Positions 1-8,340 of a DNA stretch of 64,000 nt are shown here, piece by piece. The stretch's first letter is position 1. Every line of letters begins with the position of its first letter. Position numbers and translations under genes: made by a program. The notes under the pieces are model-generated. The model was not told the origin of the DNA. It saw nothing but the letters and a program-made list of their open reading frames with translations, and did not search any database. The DNA lies in the NCBI GenBank assembly GCA_946499885.1, contig CAMMTN010000008.1, positions 1-64,000 of the forward strand, given 5' to 3'. This DNA comes from an uncultured Clostridium sp. GTDB lineage: Bacteria > Bacillota > Clostridia > TANB77 > CAG-508.

Positions 1-860
1 ACAAATAAAAAAAAAAAAAATAAAATAAAAATAGAAAATAAAAAAATAAATGAAGAAATTAATCTAATAGAAAAAGAAATAAAAATAATAAAAAAGAAAA
101 AAATAAAATAGAAAATGAAATAGAAAATGAACAAATAAAAATTGATAATAAATTTGATTTGGAATTAGAAAAAATAAAAAACAATTATAAAGATAAATTA
201 GACATAAATAAATATATAGAAAAAATAGAAGAAAATAATTTAAATAATTTCATTTATGAATTACAAGAAGAAATTAATAAAAATAAAATAGAATTACAAT
301 CAATAAAAATTAGAGAAGAAGAAAAAACAAAAAAACTAGGAAATATGGCTTCACTAAAAGAAGAATATGAATTATTAGAAGAAGAATTAAATAATTTGGA
401 AGAAAAAAATGCAAGTATAAACTTAGCAAAAGAATTTTTAGAAAAAGCTTATGTAAAAATGAAAAATAGTATAACTCCAAAATTTACTGAAAATTTATCT
501 AAAAATATTAGTGATATTTCAAGTAATAAATATACAAAAGTAGGAATAAATGATGAAAAAGGCTTAATTGTTGAAAATGAATATGGAGAATACATACCAG
601 CAGAAAGATTAAGTATAGGAACAATAGATCAATTATATTTATCATTAAGATTATCAATGATAGATGATTTATCAGAAGAAAAAATGCCTATTTTATTAGA
701 TGAAGCTTTTGCATATTTCGATGATGCTAGATTAGAAAATATATTAAAATTTTTAAGTAAAAATATGAAAGGGCATCAAGTAATTATTTTTACATGTACA
801 AAAAGAGAAAAAGAAATATTAGATAAATTAAATATAGAATATAATTTTATAGAAATGTAA
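1..860 (+). CDS. YhaN/SbcC-like coiled-coil ATPase, C-terminal part, frameshifted
   Basis: This is the 3' end of a large ATPase gene whose 5' part lies outside the window. The last 100 residues carry an ABC-type head: a signature region LSIGTIDQLYLSLRLS, then Walker B with PILLDEAF and a D-loop FDD. This matches the YhaN/SbcC/RecN class of DNA-associated ATPases; the LSxGTxxQLYLxLRL form is closest to YhaN. Upstream is a Lys/Glu/Asn-rich coiled coil. The coiled coil reads in frame 1 from base 1 to a TAG at 109-111, while the ATPase head reads in another frame that is open from base 63. One lost A in the homopolymer runs near 90-107 would join them. The TTG at 159 has no ribosome site and is not a convincing start. 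YhaN usually pairs with a YhaO/SbcD nuclease, which would lie upstream of the window. Confidence 0.7.
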
Positions 861-919
861 ATATGCGTTATAATTTATAATATACATTGTTTGCCATTAA
901 ATATTAGTAAATATACTAG

Positions 920-948
920 TTGAAATATAGTGGAAAATAATGTATAAT
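920..948 (+). promoter_or_regulatory. sigma-A-type promoter of prfA
   Basis: TTGAAA at 920-925 and TATAAT at 943-948 are separated by 17 bp. The site lies 38 bp before the prfA start, behind the end of the ATPase gene. Confidence 0.65.
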
Positions 949-986
949 AGTTATTGTTAAATTAAAGGATAAGGAGTAATTAATTT

Positions 987-2060
987 ATGTTTCAAAAATT
1001 AGATGCAGTTGAGAAAAGGTTTGAAGAATTAACAAATAAAATAAGTGATCCAGAAGTTATTGCAAATCAAAATGAATGGCGAGAATTTATGAAAGAACAT
1101 GCAGAACTAGAGCCAATAGTTGAAAAGTATAGAGAATACAAAAAAGTTCAAAAAGAATATGAAGATTCTAAAGAAATGCTAGAAGATTCATCAATGGATA
1201 AGGAGTTAAAAGATTTAGCTGAAATGGAAATGCTAGAAGCTAAAGAAAAACTTCCAAAAATAGAAGAAGAAATAAAAATTCTTTTAATTCCAAAAGATAA
1301 AGATGATGATAAAGACATAATTTGTGAAATTAGAGCTGGTGCAGGCGGGGAAGAAGCAGCATTATTTGCAGGAACATTATTTAGAATGTATTCTATGTAT
1401 GCAGAAAGAAAACACTGGAAATTAGAAATACTAAATGAAAATGAAACAGGTCTTGGTGGATATAAGGAAATATCTTTTATGATTACAGGAAAAGGAGTGT
1501 ATAGTAGACTAAAATTTGAAAGTGGAGTTCATAGAGTACAAAGAGTTCCAGATACAGAATCAAGCGGTAGAATTCATACTTCAACTGCAACTGTTGCAGT
1601 TCTTCCAGTTGTAGAAGATGTTGAAATAGAAATAAATCCATCAGACATAAAAATGGAAGTATTTAGATCATCTGGTGCTGGAGGACAACATATAAATAAA
1701 ACATCTTCAGCTGTAAGACTTATACATGAACCTACAGGAATAGTAGTAGAATGCCAAACTGAACGTTCACAATTCCAAAATAAAGATAATGCAATGAGAA
1801 TGTTAAAAACAAAATTATATGATATAGAAAAACAAAAACAAGATAGCGAAGTTAGAGATGCTAGAAAATCACAAGTAGGTAGTGGAGATAGAAGTGAAAA
1901 AATAAGAACATATAATTATCCACAAGGACGTATAACAGATCATAGAATAGGACTTTCTATTTATCAAATGGAAGATTTTTTAAATGGAAATTTAGATGAA
2001 ATGATAGATAATTTAATTGCAGCAGACAGAGCAGAAAAACTAAAGGGTGATGAAGAATAG
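987..2060 (+). CDS. prfA: peptide chain release factor 1
   Basis: Class I release factor that reads UAA and UAG in the ribosomal A site and triggers peptidyl-tRNA hydrolysis. The 357-residue length is normal. The GGQ catalytic motif is at residues 232-234 ([14 protein letters not shown]). The codon-reading tripeptide is Pro188-Asp189-Thr190, the PxT pattern of RF1 rather than the SPF of RF2. The start is ATG 987 with AAGGAG about 9 bases upstream. A promoter at 920-948 suggests its own transcription unit. The usual neighbour prmC (the methylase for the GGQ glutamine) is not in this window. Confidence 0.97.
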   Translation: MFQKLDAVEKRFEELTNKISDPEVIANQNEWREFMKEHAELEPIVEKYREYKKVQKEYEDSKEMLEDSSMDKELKDLAEMEMLEAKEKLPKIEEEIKILLIPKDKDDDKDIICEIRAGAGGEEAALFAGTLFRMYSMYAERKHWKLEILNENETGLGGYKEISFMITGKGVYSRLKFESGVHRVQRVPDTESSGRIHTSTATVAVLPVVEDVEIEINPSDIKMEVFRSSGAGGQHINKTSSAVRLIHEPTGIVVECQTERSQFQNKDNAMRMLKTKLYDIEKQKQDSEVRDARKSQVGSGDRSEKIRTYNYPQGRITDHRIGLSIYQMEDFLNGNLDEMIDNLIAADRAEKLKGDEE

Positions 2061-2156
2061 CAAGATATGGATAATATCATATGTATCATAAATTAGAATA
2101 TATATAAGCCTATTAAAATAAATATAATAGTAAATAAAATCTAGAAGGAGAATACA

Positions 2157-2931
2157 TTGGAAACTATTATAAAAACAACTTTAATAGGTCTATTTTTTGG
2201 TACTTTTGGTACTACTTTAGGAGGAATTATTGGAATAAAATTAAAAAGAACTTCTAATAAGTTTTTAAGTTTTGTTCTTTCATTTGCTTCTCGGACTTAT
2301 GACAGCAATTATTTGTTTTGAACTTATACCAGAAGCTTTAACAATAGCAAGTCTGTCAGTAGTATTATTGGGAATAATTACAGGGATAATAATGATGATA
2401 ATATGTGATATTTTTGTGGATAAGAAGTTTAATAAAAGAAATATAACTGTAAATAGAAATACGCAATTAAACATTAAAGACAAAAATAAAAGCAATTTAT
2501 TAAAAACAGGCATTATAGTAAGTATAGGTTTAGCAATACATAATTTCCCCGAAGGTTTAGCAATAGGCTCAGGATTTGAGGCTTCACTAAAATTGGGACT
2601 TTCACTTGCAATAGCAATTTGCTTCCACGACATACCAGAAGGGATATCTATGGCTGTACCTATGAAAAGTGGAGGTATGAAACCAACTAAAATAATATAT
2701 TATGTGATATTATCAGGAATTACTACAGGGATAGGAGCATTTTTCGGAAGCATAGTAGGAGGAATATCTCAAGAAATTATTGCACTATGTTTAGCGTTTT
2801 CTGCTGGAGCAATGATTTATATTGTATCTGGCGAACTTACTCCTGAATCAAACAAATTATATCATGGAAGAATGACAGCTCTTGGAAATATTTTAGGATT
2901 TATAATAGGAGTTTTTGCAATGAATATATGA
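2157..2931 (+). pseudogene. ZIP-family divalent metal transporter, frameshifted
   Basis: Membrane transporter of the ZIP (ZupT-like) family, expected to import zinc or another divalent metal. Two signatures are present: HNFPEGLAIG in one helix and HDIPEG in the next. Translation most likely starts at TTG 2157, with AAGGAG at 2145-2150, and gives a hydrophobic N-terminus rich in Gly (IGLFFGTFGTT). This frame runs to tca-ttt-gct-tct at about 2291. An extra C at 2292 then shifts the reading frame, and the rest (GLMTAIICFELIPEA to the stop at 2931) reads one base later. Removing that C restores a normal full-length protein of about 257 residues. It is either a real mutation or an assembly error; the same kind of error occurs in mreB. 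Confidence 0.8.
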
Positions 2932-2986
2932 AAAAATTTATTGAATTATAAAACCATATTTGATAAAATATATTAGAGTGATAATT

Positions 2987-4033
2987 ATGAATTTAAATAA
3001 AAAAATTACAAAACAGCAACATGAATTAATAAAAAAAATAAAAATTATAAAAGTTAATGAAAATGAATATGTGGTTTGCCTGAAATTTCTTCCAGATGAA
3101 TTACTAGAAGAAACTATACAATTATGCAAAGATGAGAAAATATTATGGATAAGATTAGAACCACAAGATATAGGAAGATTACAAAAAAGAGGTATAAGAC
3201 TAAATTCAAAAGAATTTAGTACTTATTTTTATTGTGATACTATATCACAAGCACCAATAGATTTGTTAGAACAATATGGAGTACAGAGAGTATTAATAGG
3301 AGCAAAAGAAAATATTAATGTAGAAAAAATGAGCATTGAAACATATAGAATAATTTTTAATAAATTGATAGGTTTTGTAAAAGACATTTTACCAGATGAA
3401 TCTGATGAAGATAAATTCAAAAAAGTATATAAAAGATTAGGAGAAATGTTAGAATATGACTATCTAGCAGCAGGTGAAGGTGAATATGTAGAACAAAATG
3501 AAAATAAATGTAGAAATTTAGAAAATGCAGTACTATTAAATAAAGCTGTATGCGCAGGATTTGCAGAAACTCTAAAACAAACACTGAGCCTTATAGGAAT
3601 AGAATGTTTAGTTTGTTCTAGTCTAGGAGATAAGCACGTATATAATATAGCAAAAATAAATGGAAGATGGTACAATGCAGATTTGACATGGGATTATAGA
3701 GATATTAGGAAAAAGAAAAAGCCCAAATTTTGTTTGAAAAGTGATGATGATTTTAAAAAATGTAAGGAACATGAACGAATGTATCATATACCAAAAGATA
3801 ATGTTCAAAAGTGTGAATCATCTTTAGATGTTTTTAAAGAATATAAGATTAGCATAACAGACAAGCTAAAGGAATTCTTAAAAACACTATTTTCAAAAAA
3901 TAAAAATGAAAATTTTTTGTCACAGCCAACGAATTCCTTAAATAATACATTTAAAGAAAATATAAGGGTAGTACCTAAAAAAGAAAAAGGTAGAAATATG
4001 AAAAGAAATAAAAAAAATGAAAAAGAGAGATAA
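2987..4033 (+). CDS. transglutaminase-like domain protein, probably cytoplasmic
   Basis: A protein of 348 residues with a transglutaminase/protease-like core. The triad candidates, numbered from ATG 2987, are Cys189 (AVCAGFA), His217 (KHVYNI) and Asp232 (NADLTWD), in the expected order and spacing. The N-terminal 120 residues match nothing I recognise. The C-terminus is a basic Lys/Asn/Arg-rich tail. There is no signal peptide, which is unusual because bacterial proteins with this core are often secreted or membrane-bound. I prefer ATG 2987 over the upstream in-frame TTG 2960 because a weak GAGTG ribosome site precedes it. The gene lies 25 bp before the membrane glycosyltransferase and may be cotranscribed. 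Substrate and reaction (crosslinking, proteolysis or deamidation) cannot be told from the sequence. Confidence 0.75.
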   Translation: MNLNKKITKQQHELIKKIKIIKVNENEYVVCLKFLPDELLEETIQLCKDEKILWIRLEPQDIGRLQKRGIRLNSKEFSTYFYCDTISQAPIDLLEQYGVQRVLIGAKENINVEKMSIETYRIIFNKLIGFVKDILPDESDEDKFKKVYKRLGEMLEYDYLAAGEGEYVEQNENKCRNLENAVLLNKAVCAGFAETLKQTLSLIGIECLVCSSLGDKHVYNIAKINGRWYNADLTWDYRDIRKKKKPKFCLKSDDDFKKCKEHERMYHIPKDNVQKCESSLDVFKEYKISITDKLKEFLKTLFSKNKNENFLSQPTNSLNNTFKENIRVVPKKEKGRNMKRNKKNEKER

Positions 4034-4058
4034 ATAAAAGATGGGAAAATAATAGAAA

Positions 4059-5618
4059 ATGAAAGAGAAAGATATAGAAACTAACAAAAAGCAAATTGAT
4101 AAATACACTATCATTTTAACTTTGATAATGTTAATAGGAATTGTAACAAGAATAATTGGACTAGGCAAAATTCCAATAGGAATAAATGTCGATGAAGCAG
4201 GTACTATGTATGATGCATATACTATTGCTAATTACGGAACAGATAGATTTGGAAGCACATACCCAGTCTATATGATAAACTATGGAGGAGGACAAAGTGC
4301 ATTATATACTTATTTAGCAGCAGTATTTATTAAATTATTTGGATTTAATCTTACAGTAGTAAGACTTCCAGCACTATTATTTTCAATATTATATTTAATA
4401 TTTGGATTTTTAATAACAAAAAATTTAAAAAATAAAAAAATGGCTTTACTAGTGGAATTCCTGATTGTAATTTGTCCATGGCATTTTATGCAATCACGAT
4501 GGGCATTAGACTGCAATTTACTTTCTTCAATGCTACTAATGTCAATATACATATTGACTAAAGCAGTTGAATCAAAGTCAAAGAAAAAATATTTCTTAGC
4601 AGGAATATTTTTTGGAATAACTTTGTATACATATGCACTAAGTTATATAATAATTCCAATATTATTACTAATACTTTTAGGATATATGTTATATGCAAAA
4701 AAAATAAAAATCTCAGATATAATTGTATTAGGAATTTCATTAGGATTATTAGCTATCCCACTTATATTATCACTTTTAGTAAATTATGGAGTAATAGAAG
4801 AAATAAGATTACCTTTTATGTCTATATTAAAAATGTGGGTGTTTAGAAATGGAGAAATAAATTTAAGCAACATATTACATAATGTAGTTGTGTTAATTAA
4901 ATCAATGTTTGCATTTGATATAAATGACTATAATGCATTTACTATATTTGGAACATTATATTATATAAGCATACCTTTTACTATATTTGGATTTATTGAT
5001 TCTATTAAGAATGTAAAAAAAGACTTTAAGGAAAAGAACATATCATTGGATATAGTAATGTTAGCTAATTTTTTATCTGTTTGTATTTGTAATATTTTAG
5101 TAGAAGCCGGAATAAACAGAATAAATTCAATTTATATATCTCTTATTTATTATACTGCTTTAGGAATAATGTATGTATCAGAAAATAGAGAAAAAATTTT
5201 TAAATTTAATATTATTGTTTATATAATAATTTATATTGCTTTTCTAACATATTATTTTGGAATATATGGGAAGGAAAATACAAATTTATCGTTTAATAAT
5301 GATGCTGTAGGAGTGGTTAAATATATAGAGAAAAACGAAAAATTTGATGGAAAGAAAATAAATTTTAGGCTATATGCAATACAACCATATATTTATACGT
5401 TAATTGGAAATGAAATGCCTCCACAAGAATTTATGAATACTGCAGTTATACAAAGAGGAGTAGTATTAGCTTATGGCAGATATGTTTTTTATGATAATAA
5501 AATAAATGATGACACAATATATGTTATTCAAAATGATGAAAATACTAAAAATATTCTGAAAAAAAATGGATTTAAAGTAGAAGAATATAACAAAAATATA
5601 GATATATTGTATAAGTAA
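4059..5618 (+). CDS. GT39/PMT-like membrane glycosyltransferase
   Basis: Integral membrane protein of 519 residues with about ten hydrophobic segments. The first extracytoplasmic loop holds an Asp-Glu pair (NVDEAGTMYDAY), the position of the acidic catalytic motif in dolichyl/polyprenyl-phosphate-sugar transferases of the GT39/ArnT group. These enzymes move a sugar from a lipid carrier to a lipid, glycan or protein outside the membrane. The C-terminal 100 residues are more polar and probably face outside. The start at ATG 4059 has only a weak ribosome site. A strong hairpin at 5631-5665 ends the unit. Acceptor and sugar are unknown; the many secreted surface proteins nearby are possible acceptors, but that is speculation. 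Confidence 0.75.
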   Translation: MKEKDIETNKKQIDKYTIILTLIMLIGIVTRIIGLGKIPIGINVDEAGTMYDAYTIANYGTDRFGSTYPVYMINYGGGQSALYTYLAAVFIKLFGFNLTVVRLPALLFSILYLIFGFLITKNLKNKKMALLVEFLIVICPWHFMQSRWALDCNLLSSMLLMSIYILTKAVESKSKKKYFLAGIFFGITLYTYALSYIIIPILLLILLGYMLYAKKIKISDIIVLGISLGLLAIPLILSLLVNYGVIEEIRLPFMSILKMWVFRNGEINLSNILHNVVVLIKSMFAFDINDYNAFTIFGTLYYISIPFTIFGFIDSIKNVKKDFKEKNISLDIVMLANFLSVCICNILVEAGINRINSIYISLIYYTALGIMYVSENREKIFKFNIIVYIIIYIAFLTYYFGIYGKENTNLSFNNDAVGVVKYIEKNEKFDGKKINFRLYAIQPYIYTLIGNEMPPQEFMNTAVIQRGVVLAYGRYVFYDNKINDDTIYVIQNDENTKNILKKNGFKVEEYNKNIDILYK

Positions 5619-5630
5619 TTTTATTTTCAA

Positions 5631-5665
5631 AAAACAAACCAATGTATTGAACATTGGTTTGTTTT
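5631..5665 (+). terminator. rho-independent terminator after the glycosyltransferase gene
   Basis: The 14-bp arms 5631-5644 and 5652-5665 (AAAACAAACCAATG and its complement) pair around a 7-base loop and end in a T run. Confidence 0.8.
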
Positions 5666-5675
5666 AGTGTATAAT
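5647..5675 (+). promoter_or_regulatory. promoter of pcrA overlapping the terminator
   Basis: TTGAAC at 5647-5652 and TATAAT at 5670-5675 with a 17-bp spacer. The -35 box lies in the loop and the spacer in the right arm of the upstream terminator. Confidence 0.55.
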
Positions 5676-5704
5676 AGCTAAAGTAAAAATAAAGGAGAAA
5701 AGTA

Positions 5705-8011
5705 ATGCAAGATTTAATAAATGGATTAAATGATAAACAAAAAGAAGCAGTTTTAGCAACAGATGGACCATGCTTAGTAATAGCAGGGGCAGGAAGCGGT
5801 AAAACCAAAGTATTAACACATAAAATAGCATATTTGATGAGTGAGAAAAATATTAAACCATGGAATATTTTAGCAATAACTTTTACAAATAAAGCAGCAA
5901 ATGAAATGAAAGAAAGAGTAGAAAAACTTGTGGGAGAAGCTGCAAAAGATATGTGGATAGGAACTTTCCACTCTATTTGTGTACGCATTTTAAGAAAATA
6001 CATAGATAGACTAGGTTTTGACCGTTCATTTTTAATTTTTGATACTTCTGACCAAAGAACACTAGTAAAAGAATGTATGAAAACATTAAAAATAGATGAT
6101 AAAATGTTTAACGATAGAAGTGTTATAGCTGAAATTAGCAATGGAAAAAATGAGATGTTAGAACCAAAAGCATATCAAACAAAATATTCAGGAGATTATA
6201 GAAAAGAAATAATTGGAAGAATATATGAGCTATATCAGCAAAGACTAAAAGAGAATAATGCAATTGACTTTGATGATATTATTAATTTTACAATAAAAAT
6301 TTTAACTCAAAATGAAGATGCTTTGGAATACTATACAAATAAATTCCAATATGTGCTTGTAGATGAGTATCAAGATACAAATAAAGCACAATTTACTTTA
6401 GTTACAATTTTAGCTTCAAAATATGGAAATATCACAGTAGTTGGAGATAATGATCAAGGAATATATAGCTTTAGAGGGGCTGACATTACTAATATTTTAA
6501 ACTTTGAAAAAGATTTTCCTGGAACTAAAATAGTAAAATTAGAGCAAAACTATAGATGTACAGGGAATATTTTAAAGGCTGCAAATGCAGTAATAAAGCA
6601 TAATGAAAACAAATATGAGAAAAAATTATGGACAGAAAATGAAGAAGGAACTTTACCAGAAATTCATAAAGCAGATGACGAATATGATGAAGGAAGATAT
6701 ATAGTAGAACAAATTAACCATTTAAAAACAGAAGAATATTTTAAATATTCAGATTTTACAATTTTGTACAGGATGAATTCACAATCAAGAGCAATTGAGG
6801 AAATTTTAAGAAGAGAGGGAATCCCATACAAAATTGTTGGTGGACTAAAATTCTATGAAAGAAAAGAAATTAAAGATATTATTTCATATTTAAGATTAAT
6901 ATATAACTTTTCAGATAATATTTCTTTAAAAAGAATAATAAATGAACCAAAAAGAGGAATTGGAAAAACAAGTATAGATAATATTGCCGAAATATCTGAA
7001 AAAACTGGACTTTCAATGTTTGATATAATAAAACATGCAGATGAATATGGACTAAATAGAGTAAAAGCAAATGCTCAGGAATTTATAGAAAAAATAGAAT
7101 ATTTAAGAGGAAATATAGACAATTTATCAATATCGGAATTGATTAAAGAAACTTTAAATAAAACAGGATATGTAAAAGCATTAGAACAAGAAAACACAAC
7201 AGAGGCAGAAAGTAGAATAGAAAACTTAGAAGAATTTCTAACAGTTGCAATAGAGTTTGAAGAGGAAGAAGCAGAGAACACATTAGCAGATTTCTTAGAA
7301 GGAATTACACTAAGTAGTGATATTGACTCAGTGGAAGATACAGAAGATTCTGTAACACTTATGACACTTCATAGTGCAAAAGGACTAGAATTCCCAGTAG
7401 TATTTCTAGTTGGAATGGAAGAAGGAATATTTCCAGGAAATAAATCTATTGGAGAACCAAAAGAATTAGAAGAAGAAAGACGTTTGTTTTATGTTGGAAT
7501 TACTAGAGCAAAGCAATATTTATATTTAACATGTTCTAAGAAAAGGACAATATTTGGCTCAACAAGCTATAATGCAATTTCAAGATTTGTAAATGAAATA
7601 CCAGAAGAATTATTAAATGGATATGATGAGCTAGATAATAGCAAAGTAGATTATTTTGAAGATGGTAGCTATAAATGGGAATATGGAACAAGTTCAAAAG
7701 TAAAATCATATAAAATAGATACTGATTTTAATATAAATAAGCAAAAAGCTGTAGCATCAAGTATTAATACTGGATTTCAATTTAAAACAGCTGAAAATTT
7801 CTTAAATTCATTAAATGCAAAAAAAGCAAATTCAGAAACAGATATATCTAAATATAAAGAAGGACAACGTATATATCACAAAAAATTTGGAGAAGGAACT
7901 ATAAATAAAATAGAACCAGAAGGGGAAGATTACAAAATAGATATATCATTTGATAAGGCAGGACATAAAAGATTAATGGCAAAATTTGCAGGACTTGAGA
8001 TAATAGAATAA
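5705..8011 (+). CDS. pcrA: ATP-dependent DNA helicase PcrA/UvrD
   Basis: Superfamily 1A 3'-5' DNA helicase for repair, replication restart and removal of recombinase filaments. Walker A is GAGSGKT at residues 28-34 (Lys33), Walker B is DEYQDT from Asp220, and the helicase motifs GDNDQGIYSFRGA, QNYRCT, TLHSAKGLEFP and FYVGITRA follow in order. The C-terminal 50 residues (HKKFGEGTINKIE region) form the Tudor-like domain that binds RNA polymerase in PcrA. The length of 768 residues is close to the Bacillus protein. The start is ATG 5705 with AAAGGAG 6 bases upstream. It has its own promoter and a long terminator, so it appears monocistronic; the usual partner ligA is not here. Confidence 0.95.
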   Translation: MQDLINGLNDKQKEAVLATDGPCLVIAGAGSGKTKVLTHKIAYLMSEKNIKPWNILAITFTNKAANEMKERVEKLVGEAAKDMWIGTFHSICVRILRKYIDRLGFDRSFLIFDTSDQRTLVKECMKTLKIDDKMFNDRSVIAEISNGKNEMLEPKAYQTKYSGDYRKEIIGRIYELYQQRLKENNAIDFDDIINFTIKILTQNEDALEYYTNKFQYVLVDEYQDTNKAQFTLVTILASKYGNITVVGDNDQGIYSFRGADITNILNFEKDFPGTKIVKLEQNYRCTGNILKAANAVIKHNENKYEKKLWTENEEGTLPEIHKADDEYDEGRYIVEQINHLKTEEYFKYSDFTILYRMNSQSRAIEEILRREGIPYKIVGGLKFYERKEIKDIISYLRLIYNFSDNISLKRIINEPKRGIGKTSIDNIAEISEKTGLSMFDIIKHADEYGLNRVKANAQEFIEKIEYLRGNIDNLSISELIKETLNKTGYVKALEQENTTEAESRIENLEEFLTVAIEFEEEEAENTLADFLEGITLSSDIDSVEDTEDSVTLMTLHSAKGLEFPVVFLVGMEEGIFPGNKSIGEPKELEEERRLFYVGITRAKQYLYLTCSKKRTIFGSTSYNAISRFVNEIPEELLNGYDELDNSKVDYFEDGSYKWEYGTSSKVKSYKIDTDFNINKQKAVASSINTGFQFKTAENFLNSLNAKKANSETDISKYKEGQRIYHKKFGEGTINKIEPEGEDYKIDISFDKAGHKRLMAKFAGLEIIE

Positions 8012-8031
8012 ATTGAAAAAATATCTTAGAA

Positions 8032-8110
8032 AGCGGAGATTTATATAAGTTATTCACATATAATTAATTAATGTAGATAACTTATATAAACCTCCGCTAA
8101 ATTGTTTTTT
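8032..8110 (+). terminator. long rho-independent terminator after pcrA
   Basis: The left arm 8032-8053 pairs with the right arm 8077-8098 (AGCGGAG with CTCCGCT, then a TTATATAAGTTAT stretch with its complement), followed by a run of seven T at 8104-8110. Confidence 0.85.
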
Positions 8111-8194
8111 TGATATATTATAAAAACGACAAACTCGTAAATGCGTAAGAAAATATTAATAAAATTGAAGATTTGTAACAAAAAAATAATAAAA

Positions 8195-8237
8195 ATGTAA
8201 CAAATTAAAAATAAAAAGCAAAAAACTATTTCCGTAA
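8195..8237 (+). promoter_or_regulatory. conserved TGTAA / TCCGTAA upstream motif, copy 1
   Basis: ATGTAA at 8195-8200 and TCCGTAA at 8231-8237 precede the first dockerin gene. The same pair occurs at 36102-36146 and 55885-55937, each upstream of a giant surface-protein gene. TCCGTAA ends 40 bp before the -35 box here. The binding factor is unknown. Confidence 0.4.
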
Positions 8238-8277
8238 AGACTTACAGGCTTCAAATAAAACAGGAAAAATTTGTTTA

Positions 8278-8306
8278 TTGAAAAGTTTAATAGTACATGC
8301 TAATAT
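8278..8306 (+). promoter_or_regulatory. promoter of the first dockerin gene
   Basis: TTGAAA at 8278-8283 and TAATAT at 8301-8306 with a 17-bp spacer, 34 bp before the start codon. Confidence 0.6.
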
Positions 8307-8340
8307 ATAATTATATAAGTAGGAAAGGTGGAATTATTAC

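Larger units (their letters stand above)
8012..8340. other. intergenic region: pcrA terminator, TGTAA/TCCGTAA motif, promoter
   Basis: No coding sequence is seen. The first 100 bases hold the pcrA terminator. The rest is the upstream region of the first dockerin gene: an AT-rich stretch with TGTAAC boxes, a TCCGTAA box at 8231-8237 shared with two other giant-gene upstream regions, and a promoter at 8278-8306. Confidence 0.7.

Noticed and set aside
5572..6141. 189-codon minus-strand frame over the start of pcrA
   Set aside because: pcrA is unmistakable on the plus strand; the frame covers a promoter and a terminator.
8221..8270. Cyclic di-GMP riboswitch (GEMM-like CCGTAAAGACTTACAGGC)
   Set aside because: Only a short resemblance; the paired second half and the conserved helices of the class are missing, and the other two TCCGTAA sites do not extend it.
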